A DNA stretch of 64,000 nt from NCBI GenBank assembly GCA_009780855.1, contig WQZG01000004.1:1-64000 (forward strand), read 5' to 3'. The stretch is from Treponema sp. (GTDB lineage Bacteria > Spirochaetota > Spirochaetia > Treponematales > Breznakiellaceae). The notes under the pieces were generated by a model, which was not told the origin of the DNA, did not search any database, and was given only the letters and a program-made list of their open reading frames with translations. Shown here one piece after another: positions 1 to 9,923 of the stretch. Made by a program: the position numbers and the translations under genes. Numbering within the stretch: position 1 is the stretch's first letter; each line of letters opens with the position of its first letter.

Positions 1-499
1 AAAGCCCCGGCGGCTGCAGGGCCAAATCCATATAAAACTGCTGGGAGCCCCGTATAAACTGAAGCTGTTCAAACGGGCGCGGACAGCAGCCGGACATTAC
101 AAATTTTTGGGTACCGGCGCAAAAACGGTTTACTTCTTCAATATCAAAACTTAGCCATTCGGCAGGAAAATGAACCCTGCTGATGTCGTCCCAGTTTTCG
201 TCTTCGGCCTGCACTATCGGTTCTTTAACTTCCCCATGAACGCCGCGCTGGATATTTAAGAACCGGCAGCCCCACCCGTCAGCAGATTCGCCGGCCTCAT
301 ACGGGTCCCCGTGCGCTATTCCCTTTTGCGCGTACGAAAAAACCGGGCCGGTTATGTCCGCCGGGAAATCTTGTGTAATGGAGCGGTATTCGGCCGGGTA
401 AGTATTTTCCGCCCAGGGCAAAGCCCAAAGCTGCCGCGGCGCCCGGCCGTCGGTGTTGCGGAATTCAAGCGTCCGGTAAACCAGTTCGCGGGATGTCAT
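1..499 (-). CDS. Uroporphyrinogen decarboxylase (UroD)-family protein, N-terminal part, truncated by window edge
   Basis: Own reverse translation from ATG at 499: MTSRELVYRTLEFRNTDGRAPRQLWALPWAENTYPAEYRSITQDF... open to window edge; resembles methyltransferase-type UroD proteins. Not in the ORF track because it is partial. Confidence 0.65.
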   Translation of the reverse strand, partial: MTSRELVYRTLEFRNTDGRAPRQLWALPWAENTYPAEYRSITQDFPADITGPVFSYAQKGIAHGDPYEAGESADGWGCRFLNIQRGVHGEVKEPIVQAEDENWDDISRVHFPAEWLSFDIEEVNRFCAGTQKFVMSGCCPRPFEQLQFIRGSQQFYMDLALQPPGL

Positions 500-538
500 T
501 TTTTTATCACCGATTCAGTCATCGATTCAGTCTCCGGT

Positions 539-1789
539 TCAATCATCTATCGCGCTGTAGACGGTCTGGACAAAACCGCGCTGCAGATCGCTGTTTATCC
601 CGGATACAAGCTGGATAAAGAACAGCGCGACCATGTCTTCGGTTGGATCCACCAGGTAATAGGTTCCCATAAAGCCGTCCCATGCCCATTCGCCGGCCGA
701 GCCGTTAAGACCGGCGGCCGCTGTGTCCAGCATGGTCCTTACTCCCAGGCCGTAACCGTAGCCGCCCATGTGGCCAAAGAACGAAGGCCTGAGCCTTTTT
801 TCGTCAACGTGGTTGGCCCGGATTAACTCGATGGTTTTACGGGACAAAATACGCTCATCACCAAGTCTGCCGTTGTTCAGCAGCATTTGGGCGTAAAGGG
901 CGCAGTCGGCCATGGTGGAACAAAGTCCGCCGCCGCCGGATTCAAAGGCCGGCGGATTCGGCGATGCGTTGTCGCCTTCAGCATCGTTGATTTCTACAAG
1001 GCCCTTGGGTCCAAGGTTGTAGGGTTTTACAACCCGGTTTTGTTTTTCTTCCGGAACATAGAAGGCCGTATCTTTAATACCAAGCGGTTCAAAAATGGTC
1101 TCCGCCAAATACTGGCTCAATTTTTTACCGGAAATAACTTCTATAAGGCGGCCAAGCACATCGTGGGAAAATCCGTACATCCATTGATCCCCGGGATGGA
1201 AGCAAAGCGGAATTTTGGCCGCCTCGTCCACCATTTTCCCGGTATTCCAGGGTTTGCCTTTTTTGGCGTCCCTTGCAGCGGCATGGTTAATCTCGGCAAG
1301 CTGCCGGGCGGTATAGGAAGAATCCCCGGGATACGGAATTCCGGAAGTCATGGTAAAAAGATTTTCAAAAGTTATCGGCCGTTTTGCGGGGACCAGTTTG
1401 ATAATTCCCCTTTCGTCAGACTCCGCGACTTTTATGTCCTTAAAGGCCGGCAAAAAATCGGCGATATTCTGGTGCAGCCTAAAACAGGCTTTTTCGTAGA
1501 GGGTCATTGCCGCGGCAATCGTAAAAGTTTTACTCATCGACCAGATGCGGTAGATATTGTCGTTTTCCAGCTTCGCGGTTTTTTCGCGATCCCTCATTCC
1601 AAAACTGGAACAATAAGCTTCCTCGCCGCGCCGTACAATCATACCGGCGGCGCCCGCAACTTTGCCCTGATCTACAATGCGCTGCAGATACGCGTCAATA
1701 TTCTTTAACCGTTTGGGGCAAAGCCCGCTTTTATTGTTGGTGGTTTTCATGTTTAAATTATAAATTATACGATGAAAATAATCTATCAA
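539..1789 (-). CDS. Serine hydrolase, beta-lactamase class C / EstB-like
   Basis: 416 aa with SMSKT (SxxK) nucleophile motif, YGFSHDVLGRLIEVISGK and C-terminal GTYYLVDPTEDMVALFF typical of the family. Confidence 0.9.
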   Translation of the reverse strand: MIDYFHRIIYNLNMKTTNNKSGLCPKRLKNIDAYLQRIVDQGKVAGAAGMIVRRGEEAYCSSFGMRDREKTAKLENDNIYRIWSMSKTFTIAAAMTLYEKACFRLHQNIADFLPAFKDIKVAESDERGIIKLVPAKRPITFENLFTMTSGIPYPGDSSYTARQLAEINHAAARDAKKGKPWNTGKMVDEAAKIPLCFHPGDQWMYGFSHDVLGRLIEVISGKKLSQYLAETIFEPLGIKDTAFYVPEEKQNRVVKPYNLGPKGLVEINDAEGDNASPNPPAFESGGGGLCSTMADCALYAQMLLNNGRLGDERILSRKTIELIRANHVDEKRLRPSFFGHMGGYGYGLGVRTMLDTAAAGLNGSAGEWAWDGFMGTYYLVDPTEDMVALFFIQLVSGINSDLQRGFVQTVYSAIDD

Positions 1790-1823
1790 AAAAAATAATT
1801 TATCAAAATTTTACAGGAGCCCA

Positions 1824-2945
1824 ATGATGAATAAATACTACGGTGATTATGAAATAACCGATGCCCACGTACATCCGTTTGGAGGCGCAGGCCTGCAAAA
1901 ATTTTTTAAGGCCGCAGATGATTATATAAATGAGGCGCAGGTTAAAGGTATTAATTTACTGTGCATAAACAACAACCGTTTTGGAACAGCGGGCGCTGAC
2001 CTGCTGTCCCTCGTGCTTAAAACAAAAGATTCGCGCTTTACGGTTTACTGCGGATTTGGGTACTGGATGAATACTATTCCCCATGACGGGCCTGGGTTAA
2101 AGGCGCAGCTTGAAACCTATATGGCCGCCGGTTTTGACGGCCTCAAGATGCTGGAAGGCAAGCCAACAGAGAGGGCGATAAGCAAACTAAGGCTGGACGA
2201 TCCCTGCTACGACAGCGCCTTTGACCTGCTGGAAAAGACGGGCTTTCATATACTAAGCCATGTCAATGATCCGGAAGAATTTTGGGACCCAAAATTATGT
2301 CCAAAATGGGCCAACGGAGGTGAAGGCGGTTACTGGGACGCTTCAAAATACCTGACCAAAGAACAGCACTACACAGAAAGCGAAAATCTCCTTGCCCGTC
2401 ATCCCAAAATAAATATAACTTATGCCCACGCGTATTTTTTATCAAACTATCCGGACAGGATGGCTGCGCTGTTTGACAAATACCCCAATGTCAGCGTTGA
2501 CCTGACGCCGGGAATAGAAATGTACGACGGGTTTACAAAACAATACAAACGCTGGCGCGAAATTTTTATTACGTATCAGGACAGATTCCTTTTTGGCACC
2601 GATAACGTAATCAATCCCCTGGGCGCAAGCCCCATAACCCATGATGGCAGTTATTGCCAAAAAATTGCGAACGAGACCCGTTTCCTTACGACCGCAGACG
2701 AGTTTGAAGCCTGGGGTTATAAACTTAAGGGACTGGGCCTGCCAAAAGAAGTATCGGCCAAAATACTGTCAAAAAATTTTTTAAGGCTGCGCGGAGAACC
2801 TAAACCTGTTAACAGGGAAGCAGCCGCCGCTTACGGACAGGCAATGCTTAAAGAAACCCAAAGCAGAACCGACATTGACGCATTGCAGATAAAAGACATT
2901 GCCGATACAATAGCATCATGGATACCGGGCAGCTCATCTATATAA
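1824..2945 (+). CDS. Amidohydrolase-family (TIM-barrel) metal-dependent hydrolase
   Basis: DAHVHPFGG start, ...LFGTDNVINP metal-ligand Asp motif. Confidence 0.8.
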   Translation: MMNKYYGDYEITDAHVHPFGGAGLQKFFKAADDYINEAQVKGINLLCINNNRFGTAGADLLSLVLKTKDSRFTVYCGFGYWMNTIPHDGPGLKAQLETYMAAGFDGLKMLEGKPTERAISKLRLDDPCYDSAFDLLEKTGFHILSHVNDPEEFWDPKLCPKWANGGEGGYWDASKYLTKEQHYTESENLLARHPKINITYAHAYFLSNYPDRMAALFDKYPNVSVDLTPGIEMYDGFTKQYKRWREIFITYQDRFLFGTDNVINPLGASPITHDGSYCQKIANETRFLTTADEFEAWGYKLKGLGLPKEVSAKILSKNFLRLRGEPKPVNREAAAAYGQAMLKETQSRTDIDALQIKDIADTIASWIPGSSSI

Positions 2946-3220
2946 CAAGCCGTTTATCACTTGGCGCTTTGGCGGCATTTCTGGCTATCCTGCTTTGGTC
3001 CAAAACCAGGGATGTAGCCTGGATGCTCATGGTAATCGGCGCGATAGCCGCCTATGTAGAAACTGTTTATTCCATTCTTGAAATGTTTGGGATTACCGGC
3101 AGCAACCTTGTTTCCATAGGCTCGGTTCCGGTTGTTTCAATCGTACTTCCAGGCCTTCCAACCCTGTTTTTTATAGCCGCTTTTGCGGTTATGGTCGCAA
3201 GAAAATACCGCCGGCGTTAG
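2918..3220 (+). CDS. Small membrane protein
   Basis: Three hydrophobic segments; overlaps the 3' end of the preceding ORF. Confidence 0.5.
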   Translation: MDTGQLIYITSRLSLGALAAFLAILLWSKTRDVAWMLMVIGAIAAYVETVYSILEMFGITGSNLVSIGSVPVVSIVLPGLPTLFFIAAFAVMVARKYRRR

Positions 3221-3226
3221 CAACAG

Positions 3227-3448
3227 ATGAAGTTAATTATTATCGGGTTAATTGTTATTGCCGCGGCAATAATCGCCTGCATCCCCGGCGGTCTGGGGTG
3301 GTGGGATGAGGTCCTGCATTTTCTGCGCGGCGGTCTGCCGGTTGCCGCCATATTCCTGGGATTAGCCGCGGTATTTTTCGGTATTAAAGATATAAAAAAA
3401 AAGCTGGCCGGTAAAAAACCAGCTGAAAAAAAACCTGTTACTAAATAA
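3227..3448 (+). CDS. Small membrane protein with Lys-rich tail
   Basis: Two hydrophobic segments and KKKLAGKKPAEKKPVTK C-terminus; closely follows upstream ORF. Confidence 0.45.
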   Translation: MKLIIIGLIVIAAAIIACIPGGLGWWDEVLHFLRGGLPVAAIFLGLAAVFFGIKDIKKKLAGKKPAEKKPVTK

Positions 3449-3471
3449 CCTGGCGGTATAAATCCTTAAAT

Positions 3472-4788
3472 CTACTTTGGGAACAACCCTGTCAGATGCA
3501 GAATATTCACAATAATGCCCATGCTGATCGCGCCGATGGGGCCTATTGCCATACCGGATATTGGTTTTTTCGAATTCTGGTTTAATAAATAAAGACCTGT
3601 TACCCAGATAAAACCAATGTTCGAGGCAATGGCATTGGCGGCAATCATACCGCCCACAAGCAATGATATATCAAGTACTTTGCTTATGGCGGTGCGGGAA
3701 TTATCGCTCAGTTCCTTCATACCCGGGAAACGGTCAAGTCCTTTGGCCAGGTACCCCAAAAGCAATATTTCAATAACCATTATAAGCGCGCCCGCAAGGA
3801 AAGATCCAACAAGGCCTGCGATACCCAGGTTGATAAAAAGCAGAGCAGGCACGTAAACGGCGTTGGTTCCGGCAGGAGAATAAATGCCTGTAATTATGGC
3901 AGTTGTCATTACAATGGGAATAAATCCAAGACAGCGGATCAGGGCGGCAATGGCGGCTTCACCGTATCTGCCCTGGGCCGTAAAAGCCTGGGAAGCCGGG
4001 CCTTCGGCAACAAGAAGAAGTGTCGCGGCGGCCGCAACGATGCCGCCGGAAAATGCAAGTAAAAGGATGTTCTTTTTAATACGGTCAATATTTTTTCCAA
4101 ATACGGCAAAAGTTTCCTTTGCGCTTCCAGCCGTTTTTTTGGAAAATCTGATTGCAAAAAAAATCATGGCAATGACAGCAAAGAGCAGGGCCATTCCGTC
4201 CGCGTTGAGGTCTATATTGATATTGCTGAACCGAAATTTTCCGTAAACAGCGGCGGCCTGCTTAACAAGCATGGTAAGCACTAGTACAATCAGGCCGTTT
4301 TTGGCGCTGGTCTGGTAAGCTATGGCAAGGGAAGGGAATACACAAAAAAGAATTATTACGAGGTTTCCGGCAGAAGCCAGATTATCCGTAAACGGGATCG
4401 GCAGCAGGGCAAACAGATTAATTAATCCCTGCATCAAAAACATCAGAATAACGCCAAAAACAGCGCCGGTTCCCGCGGAGAAAAACAGGCCCTTCCTGTC
4501 ATCTTTAAACAAAGCCCCGATAATATCGCAGGCCAGCAGTATCGTATGTGCAATAATGATCCGGCCTGCAATTGAGACCGGCAGGCCAAAAGTTATTATA
4601 AGATAAAATGAAAGCGCAAAGCTGGTTGAAAAAAGGGTTTTTCTGTCTGTCTGATTGTCCAAATAAGATCGATACAGCGTCCTGGCGCCGTCGCTAAAGA
4701 CGGCAATATTCCTGTTTGCAAGAAACGCGGCGGTACCGCCAAGTAAAGCCATGACAATAATAGTCAGGGCATTAATTTGATAAATCAA
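3472..4788 (-). CDS. yhfT: YhfT-family polytopic membrane protein
   Basis: 438 aa, about 10-12 TM segments, next to DUF2620 (YhfU) and other yhf-cluster homologues. Confidence 0.75.
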   Translation of the reverse strand: MIYQINALTIIVMALLGGTAAFLANRNIAVFSDGARTLYRSYLDNQTDRKTLFSTSFALSFYLIITFGLPVSIAGRIIIAHTILLACDIIGALFKDDRKGLFFSAGTGAVFGVILMFLMQGLINLFALLPIPFTDNLASAGNLVIILFCVFPSLAIAYQTSAKNGLIVLVLTMLVKQAAAVYGKFRFSNINIDLNADGMALLFAVIAMIFFAIRFSKKTAGSAKETFAVFGKNIDRIKKNILLLAFSGGIVAAAATLLLVAEGPASQAFTAQGRYGEAAIAALIRCLGFIPIVMTTAIITGIYSPAGTNAVYVPALLFINLGIAGLVGSFLAGALIMVIEILLLGYLAKGLDRFPGMKELSDNSRTAISKVLDISLLVGGMIAANAIASNIGFIWVTGLYLLNQNSKKPISGMAIGPIGAISMGIIVNILHLTGLFPK

Positions 4789-4807
4789 CTATTTATGGTT
4801 ATCCTTT

Positions 4808-5191
4808 TTAACTATCTTTTTCCGTGATTGCTTTAATAATGGCCGGCACTACTTTTTCCGCGTCATAATTGACAAAACCAAAAGCAACCTTGCCTGCCCT
4901 TACCTCCGCGTTTATTTCTTCCTGGCCAAGAACTTTTCCTGCCATGCTGACTGTAATGCATTTTTCCCTGCCCAAAAGGCCGGTTGCTATGCCAAGGGCG
5001 CCGCCGGCTCCGGTGGCGCATGAACCAAAATAATAATCCGCTTCCTTGTTCTTCATTGCCATGGTCGCTTCAATATCGCTCATTACGCCAACTTCCGATT
5101 GAGGCGAATATTTCCTGAGCAATTCCGCAATTATTTTTTTATCCATCTGTCCGCCGACTACAAATTTCATTATGATTAATCGTATGACCAT
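4808..5191 (-). CDS. yhfU: DUF2620 / YhfU-family protein
   Basis: Sequence pattern (FVVGGQ...ADYYFGSCATGAGGALGIATGLLG...) and synteny with yhfT. Confidence 0.7.
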   Translation of the reverse strand: MVIRLIIMKFVVGGQMDKKIIAELLRKYSPQSEVGVMSDIEATMAMKNKEADYYFGSCATGAGGALGIATGLLGREKCITVSMAGKVLGQEEINAEVRAGKVAFGFVNYDAEKVVPAIIKAITEKDS

Positions 5192-5253
5192 TTAAACAAA
5201 TCTGTCAAGTAAAACCAAATTACACCAAAATACGCAAAAAATCGAAAAATTTG

Positions 5254-5283
5254 TTGACATAAAGAGACTAAACTGTCTATTAT
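5254..5283 (+). promoter_or_regulatory. Putative sigma70-type promoter for the yhfY-yhfX operon
   Basis: TTGACA (5254-5259), 18-nt spacer, TATTAT (5278-5283), upstream of ORF 5331. Confidence 0.6.
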
Positions 5284-5289
5284 TAATTA

Positions 5290-5308
5290 TCAATATTCAG
5301 AATATTGA
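5290..5308. promoter_or_regulatory. Perfect inverted repeat (operator candidate): TCAATATTC-A-GAATATTGA
   Basis: 9-bp arms with a 1-nt centre, immediately downstream of the -10 box. Confidence 0.6.
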
Positions 5309-5330
5309 ATAATGGGAACGGGAGTCTGCG

Positions 5331-5681
5331 ATGATATTTGACGAGCGCCTCCACATTTTATTGACAGGGAATGTAATTTCGGCGGAAGTTGAAACAACGG
5401 TAAGGAGGGTCATAGAAAGACTGCAGGACTGCTGGCAAATCCAGCTTACGGAAGAAAATGGCGGCAGGATGGTGACTCATCTGGCAATGGCGCTGATGCG
5501 TATAGAACGCGGAGAGGAAATCAGGGCGCCGGAGAAGGATATACTGGAAGAGTTCGAGAATCTGGATATTTTTCCTGTCTCCCAAACTATAGTACAGGAC
5601 CTTATTGACTGGACGCCGATGAATCTGCCCAAAGCCGAACAGGATTATTTGACGGTAAACATCTGCCTGTTACTGAATTAA
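5331..5681 (+). CDS. PRD-domain protein (YhfY-like)
   Basis: MIFDERLHILLTGNVISAEVETTVRRVIERL...MVTHLAMALMRIERGEEI resembles PTS-regulation-domain helices including the H-L-A-x-A motif; position in yhf cluster. Confidence 0.6.
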   Translation: MIFDERLHILLTGNVISAEVETTVRRVIERLQDCWQIQLTEENGGRMVTHLAMALMRIERGEEIRAPEKDILEEFENLDIFPVSQTIVQDLIDWTPMNLPKAEQDYLTVNICLLLN

Positions 5682-5706
5682 AAATTTTTATTAAAATAAT
5701 AAAAAA

Positions 5707-6624
5707 ATGAATACAGAAAAAAAATTATTAAATAAAAACGCGCAGGCCATAATTAAACTTTCCGGAACCCTTGGCCGGTACCGGAGGGGAGACAGACTGC
5801 CGAGGGTGAGTGATTTGGCCCGGGAAATCGGGCTGTCGGTGGGAACAACAGAGTACGGTCTAAATTATCTAAGGGAAAAAGATGTAATAACAGTAACTTC
5901 CAAAGGCCACCTGGGATCATTCATAGAAAAAATTGATTACGAAAAACTCCCGGATCTTTCCGGCAATAATGTCATGGCCTGCGTTATGCCCCTGCCCTAC
6001 TCCCTGCGCTACGAAGGGCTGGCAACAGCGTTCTGCGAACTGGGCAACCAAACCGGCAAATTTTTTCTCGCCTTTATGAACGGATCAAGCCGGCGGATCA
6101 AGGCATTGACCGGGAAACGTTATGACTGCGCCCTGGTATCGCGGATGGCGGCGGATGAGGCGATTTCACAGGGCTGCCAGATAGAAGTCGCGGTCGATTA
6201 CGGACCCCGCTCTTACCTGGAAACCCATGTACTGGTACACCGCACCAAAACGCCCGGCAGAATCCGCACTATAGGCCTGGACAGCGAATCGCTGGATCAA
6301 AAACTGCTTTCCAGGTCATTCCTTGCTATGCATCCGGGGGTAAAAGTTGTAAACCTTCCCTACACAAATATTATAAGAAGGCTGCTTGAGGGTGATGTGG
6401 ACGCGACCATCTGGAATCTTGATTACATCAGGGAACACCAGCCTTTGCTCCAGTTTACAAATCTGCAATTGCCGCAAACGGAACTTGCCATGACACAGGC
6501 GGCCCTGATAATACGGCTTGGAGACGCTGCGGCGCAAAATTATTTTACGGCCCGTTTTCCAAAAAGTAAAATTTTAAAAACACAGGAAGCTGTATTTAAC
6601 CTGCGCCGTCTTCCGGAATATTAA
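5707..6624 (+). CDS. yhfZ: YhfZ-family transcriptional regulator (GntR-like HTH plus periplasmic-binding-like domain)
   Basis: LPRVSDLAREIGLSVGTTEYGLNYLREKDVITV helix-turn-helix, then SBP-like C-domain. Confidence 0.75.
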   Translation: MNTEKKLLNKNAQAIIKLSGTLGRYRRGDRLPRVSDLAREIGLSVGTTEYGLNYLREKDVITVTSKGHLGSFIEKIDYEKLPDLSGNNVMACVMPLPYSLRYEGLATAFCELGNQTGKFFLAFMNGSSRRIKALTGKRYDCALVSRMAADEAISQGCQIEVAVDYGPRSYLETHVLVHRTKTPGRIRTIGLDSESLDQKLLSRSFLAMHPGVKVVNLPYTNIIRRLLEGDVDATIWNLDYIREHQPLLQFTNLQLPQTELAMTQAALIIRLGDAAAQNYFTARFPKSKILKTQEAVFNLRRLPEY

Positions 6625-6626
6625 AC

Positions 6627-7505
6627 TTGTTTGGGGCGCCAATGACTTACATGCATGAACACCTGCGCATAGACCTGTCCGGCAAAAAAAATGATCCTGA
6701 TTGTCTATTGGATCAATTCAGCCTTATTAAAGATGAATTGCTGGATTTAGCAGGCAGGGGTGTAAACAGAATAGTTGACATGTCATGCCGGGGAATGGGA
6801 CGCGATTACGGTTACCTGGATCGCATGGAAAAAAAAACCGGAATCAATATTATTATTTCAACAGGTTTTTACAAGGATCCATTTTTACCTTCCATAGTTG
6901 AAAACTCCGGTACAAAGGAATTATCCGCGCTGATGATCGGTGACATTGAAAACGGCGCGGAAGACAGCGGCCGCAGGGCTCAAATTATCGGCGAAATAGG
7001 AACCAGCTTAAATCAAATAACGGCCGGCGAGGAGAAAGTCTTTTGCGCGGCCGCGATAGCCCACGAAAAAACCGGTGTTCCGGTATCAACCCACACGACG
7101 CTGGGAACCATGGGCCCGCAGCAGATAACATTATTAAAAAAACACGGCGTAACCCCGGGAAAAATAATTTTGGGGCATCTGGATCTTGCCGGTGATATAG
7201 ACCTGATATTAAAAGCTCTGGACTGCGGCGTCTATGTTGAATTTGACACAATCGGTAAAATCAAATATCTTCCCGATCAAACGCGCGCACAGTTCATCAG
7301 GGCATGCTGCGGCAGGGGATATCAAAAGCAGCTTTTATTATCCATGGACATAACCAGGCGCAGCCATTTAAAAGCGAACGGAGGCCCCGGATACGCGTAC
7401 CTGATTGACTCCTTTGTGCCCAAATTAAGACAGGCAGGTGTTTCACAGGCAGCCATTGATGATATGCTGATTAATAATCCTGACAGAATTTTAAACGGGG
7501 TTTAA
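6627..7505 (+). CDS. php: Phosphotriesterase-related protein (amidohydrolase fold)
   Basis: MHEHLRIDLSG, IIGEIGTS, PVSTHTTLGTMG, GHLDL motifs of the Php/PTE family. Confidence 0.85.
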   Translation: MFGAPMTYMHEHLRIDLSGKKNDPDCLLDQFSLIKDELLDLAGRGVNRIVDMSCRGMGRDYGYLDRMEKKTGINIIISTGFYKDPFLPSIVENSGTKELSALMIGDIENGAEDSGRRAQIIGEIGTSLNQITAGEEKVFCAAAIAHEKTGVPVSTHTTLGTMGPQQITLLKKHGVTPGKIILGHLDLAGDIDLILKALDCGVYVEFDTIGKIKYLPDQTRAQFIRACCGRGYQKQLLLSMDITRRSHLKANGGPGYAYLIDSFVPKLRQAGVSQAAIDDMLINNPDRILNGV

Positions 7506-7507
7506 AT

Positions 7508-8596
7508 ATGAAAACATTCCCTCTGCCCGCATTGAACCTTGAAGAAGCCGTTAAACGCCAGTTCGCGCTGGTTGACGCCGTCACACGTCATTTCAAAGGC
7601 GCGGAATTTTTGGCAGGAGGGGATCGCGGACTGGCGGCAGGTTTGGGACGGCCGGCGGCAACCCAAAAAACCGAAGAAGTCCTGGCTGATTTTTTTGAAC
7701 AGCAGGACGCAGTGCTTGTCCGCGGCGCGGGAACAGGATCGATTCGCTCGGCCCTTGCGGCGGCATTTAACTGCGGCGACAGTATTCTGGTTCACAATGC
7801 GCCGGTTTATCCGACTACCAAAGCCAGTATGCAGATGATGGGGCTTAAAACAACGGAGACCGATTTCAACGATATTCCCAAAGCCGCGTTTGATTATAAA
7901 GACTCCCCGGCCTCAGGCGCTCTGGTTCAGCTTGCCCGCCAAAAACCCGGTGATTCCTGCGATTACACCAGGCTAATCCCGGCGTTAAAGAAAATATCAG
8001 CCCAAAAACCGATTATTACCGATGATAATTACGCGGTGATGAGGGTGCCAAAGATCGGGTGCCAGGCCGGAGCGGACTTAAGCTGCTTCTCGCTTTTTAA
8101 ACTCCTGGGACCGGAAGGGATCGGATGTGTTGTTGGAAAACACGATCTTATCCAAAAAATCCGGGCAGCCCATTATTCAGGCGGGGTACAGGTCCAGGGG
8201 CCGGAGGCAATGGAAGCCCTTAGATCTCTGGTTTACACTCCGGTAGCTTTGGCGATCCAGGCGCAGGTCTGCGAAGAAACGGTCCGGCGGCTTTGCGGCG
8301 GGGAAGTAAAAGGCGTAAAAGACGCGTTTGTAGTCAACGCGCAGTCAAGGGTAATTATCGCTGAACTGGCAGATGACAATGCCGCGGCCGTAATCGAAAA
8401 AGCGGCTATTTTTGGGGCAGCGCCATATCCTGTAGGCGCGGAATCACGCTATGAAATAACGCCTTTGTTTTACAGGGTCTCCGGTACTTTTTTGGAAAAC
8501 GATCCAGGTTTGGCGTCCAGGATGATCAGAATTAACCCGATGAGGGCCGGAGCCGATACAATCATCTCGATACTCCGCAAAGCGCTGGATAAATAA
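7508..8596 (+). CDS. yhfS: YhfS-family PLP-dependent aminotransferase-like protein
   Basis: Fold-type-I PLP pattern with Lys in CFSLFKLLGPEGIG; cluster position. Confidence 0.75.
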   Translation: MKTFPLPALNLEEAVKRQFALVDAVTRHFKGAEFLAGGDRGLAAGLGRPAATQKTEEVLADFFEQQDAVLVRGAGTGSIRSALAAAFNCGDSILVHNAPVYPTTKASMQMMGLKTTETDFNDIPKAAFDYKDSPASGALVQLARQKPGDSCDYTRLIPALKKISAQKPIITDDNYAVMRVPKIGCQAGADLSCFSLFKLLGPEGIGCVVGKHDLIQKIRAAHYSGGVQVQGPEAMEALRSLVYTPVALAIQAQVCEETVRRLCGGEVKGVKDAFVVNAQSRVIIAELADDNAAAVIEKAAIFGAAPYPVGAESRYEITPLFYRVSGTFLENDPGLASRMIRINPMRAGADTIISILRKALDK

Positions 8597-8598
8597 TC

Positions 8599-9756
8599 AT
8601 GTTTCTCAATCTCCTCCAAAAAAATAATCCGGGCCTTATTGATTACGGCGTATTTTTGCTGGAACACGGAATTATCGAACCGGATACATACGTTATTGAT
8701 TTGGACGGTATTGAAGAAAATGCGGGCCGGCTTGCAGGCCTGGCAGGTAAATACAATATTGTTTTATATTTTATGGCAAAGCAGCTGGGACATAATCCGG
8801 AAATTTGCCGCCGGGTTTTAGCGGAATCAGGTTTTACCGGAATGGTGGCAGTCGACTTCCGCGAAGCCCTAATCCTGCATTCGGCGGGGCTGCCTGTAAG
8901 GCATTTGGGCCACCTATGCCAGGTTCCGCAAAGGCAATGGGATACTGCCCTGGATATGGGGCCGGAAGTAATAACAATATTTTCCTGCGAAAAAGCCAGG
9001 GAATTATCGGCAGCGGCAAAACAGCGCGGAATTATACAGAATGTGTTATTGCGGATATGGGACAGGGGAGATATTTTTTACCAGGGCCAGGAAGGCGGCT
9101 TCCCCCTTGATAAACTGCCGCAGACCCTGGATTTGTTTATGGGACTGGAAGGTTTGCGTATTGCGGGAGTTACGTCTTTTCCGTGTTTTTTATATCAATC
9201 CGAACAAAAAATATCAGCGGCAACGCCCAATGCCGGAACCCTGGTACGCGGGGCGGACATACTTAGAAAACATGGAATTTTGGTTTCTCAAATAAATATG
9301 CCTTCCGGCAATTCAATTGCCACCATCCCCCTTGCAGCAGAATTGGGAGCGACCCATCTGGAACCCGGACACAGTCTTACAGGCACCAATCCGGACAACC
9401 TGAATGAAGCTGTACCGTTAAAGCCCTGTATGCTTTACATGAGCGAAGTTTCCCATCAGCATAAAGACTATTCCTGCTGCTTTGGCGGCGGTTACTACAG
9501 GCGCGGCAACCTCGCAAACGCATTGGTAAAAACAGCGGCAGGTTACAGCGAATGCAGCGTACTTGCCCCGGACCCGCAATCCATCGATTACCATCTAAAA
9601 CTATCCGGTCATTTCCCGGCCGGCGCACCGGTATGTATGTCATTCCGCACTCAGATTTTTGTCACCCGCAGCAGGATCGCGCTTGCGGAAGGTCTTTCCC
9701 AATCCCGCCCCGCGCTGCACAGTATCTGGGATTCATCGGGAAACAAAGTTTCCTGA
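8599..9756 (+). CDS. yhfX: YhfX-family alanine racemase-like PLP protein
   Basis: VIDLDGIEENAGRLAGLAGKYNIVLYFMAKQLGHNPEICRRV (AlaR-type N-terminus); cluster position. Confidence 0.75.
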   Translation: MFLNLLQKNNPGLIDYGVFLLEHGIIEPDTYVIDLDGIEENAGRLAGLAGKYNIVLYFMAKQLGHNPEICRRVLAESGFTGMVAVDFREALILHSAGLPVRHLGHLCQVPQRQWDTALDMGPEVITIFSCEKARELSAAAKQRGIIQNVLLRIWDRGDIFYQGQEGGFPLDKLPQTLDLFMGLEGLRIAGVTSFPCFLYQSEQKISAATPNAGTLVRGADILRKHGILVSQINMPSGNSIATIPLAAELGATHLEPGHSLTGTNPDNLNEAVPLKPCMLYMSEVSHQHKDYSCCFGGGYYRRGNLANALVKTAAGYSECSVLAPDPQSIDYHLKLSGHFPAGAPVCMSFRTQIFVTRSRIALAEGLSQSRPALHSIWDSSGNKVS

Positions 9757-9790
9757 TGAAATGAGATTTCCCGGGGGAATAATTAAAATA

Positions 9791-9913
9791 ATGGAAAAGC
9801 TGCAAAAGGACGATATATTAATTGTTACAGCCGATCACGGGAACGATCCGGTTATAGGCGCGCCTCCCCCGGAATCCGGCGTCAGTTGGCTACAGCTGCT
9901 TCCAAAAATATGA
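9791..9913 (+). pseudogene. C-terminal remnant of a YhfW / phosphopentomutase-like (alkaline phosphatase superfamily) protein
   Basis: MEKLQKDDILIVTADHGNDPVIGAP...: 40 codons carrying the DLLIxTADHGNDP signature, no upstream catalytic domain. Confidence 0.65.
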
Positions 9914-9923
9914 GGAGAAATAT

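Noticed and set aside
887-1708. 273-aa plus-strand ORF
   Set aside because: Fully antisense to the clear serine hydrolase gene (539..1789); composition is that of a shadow ORF and no family motif is visible.
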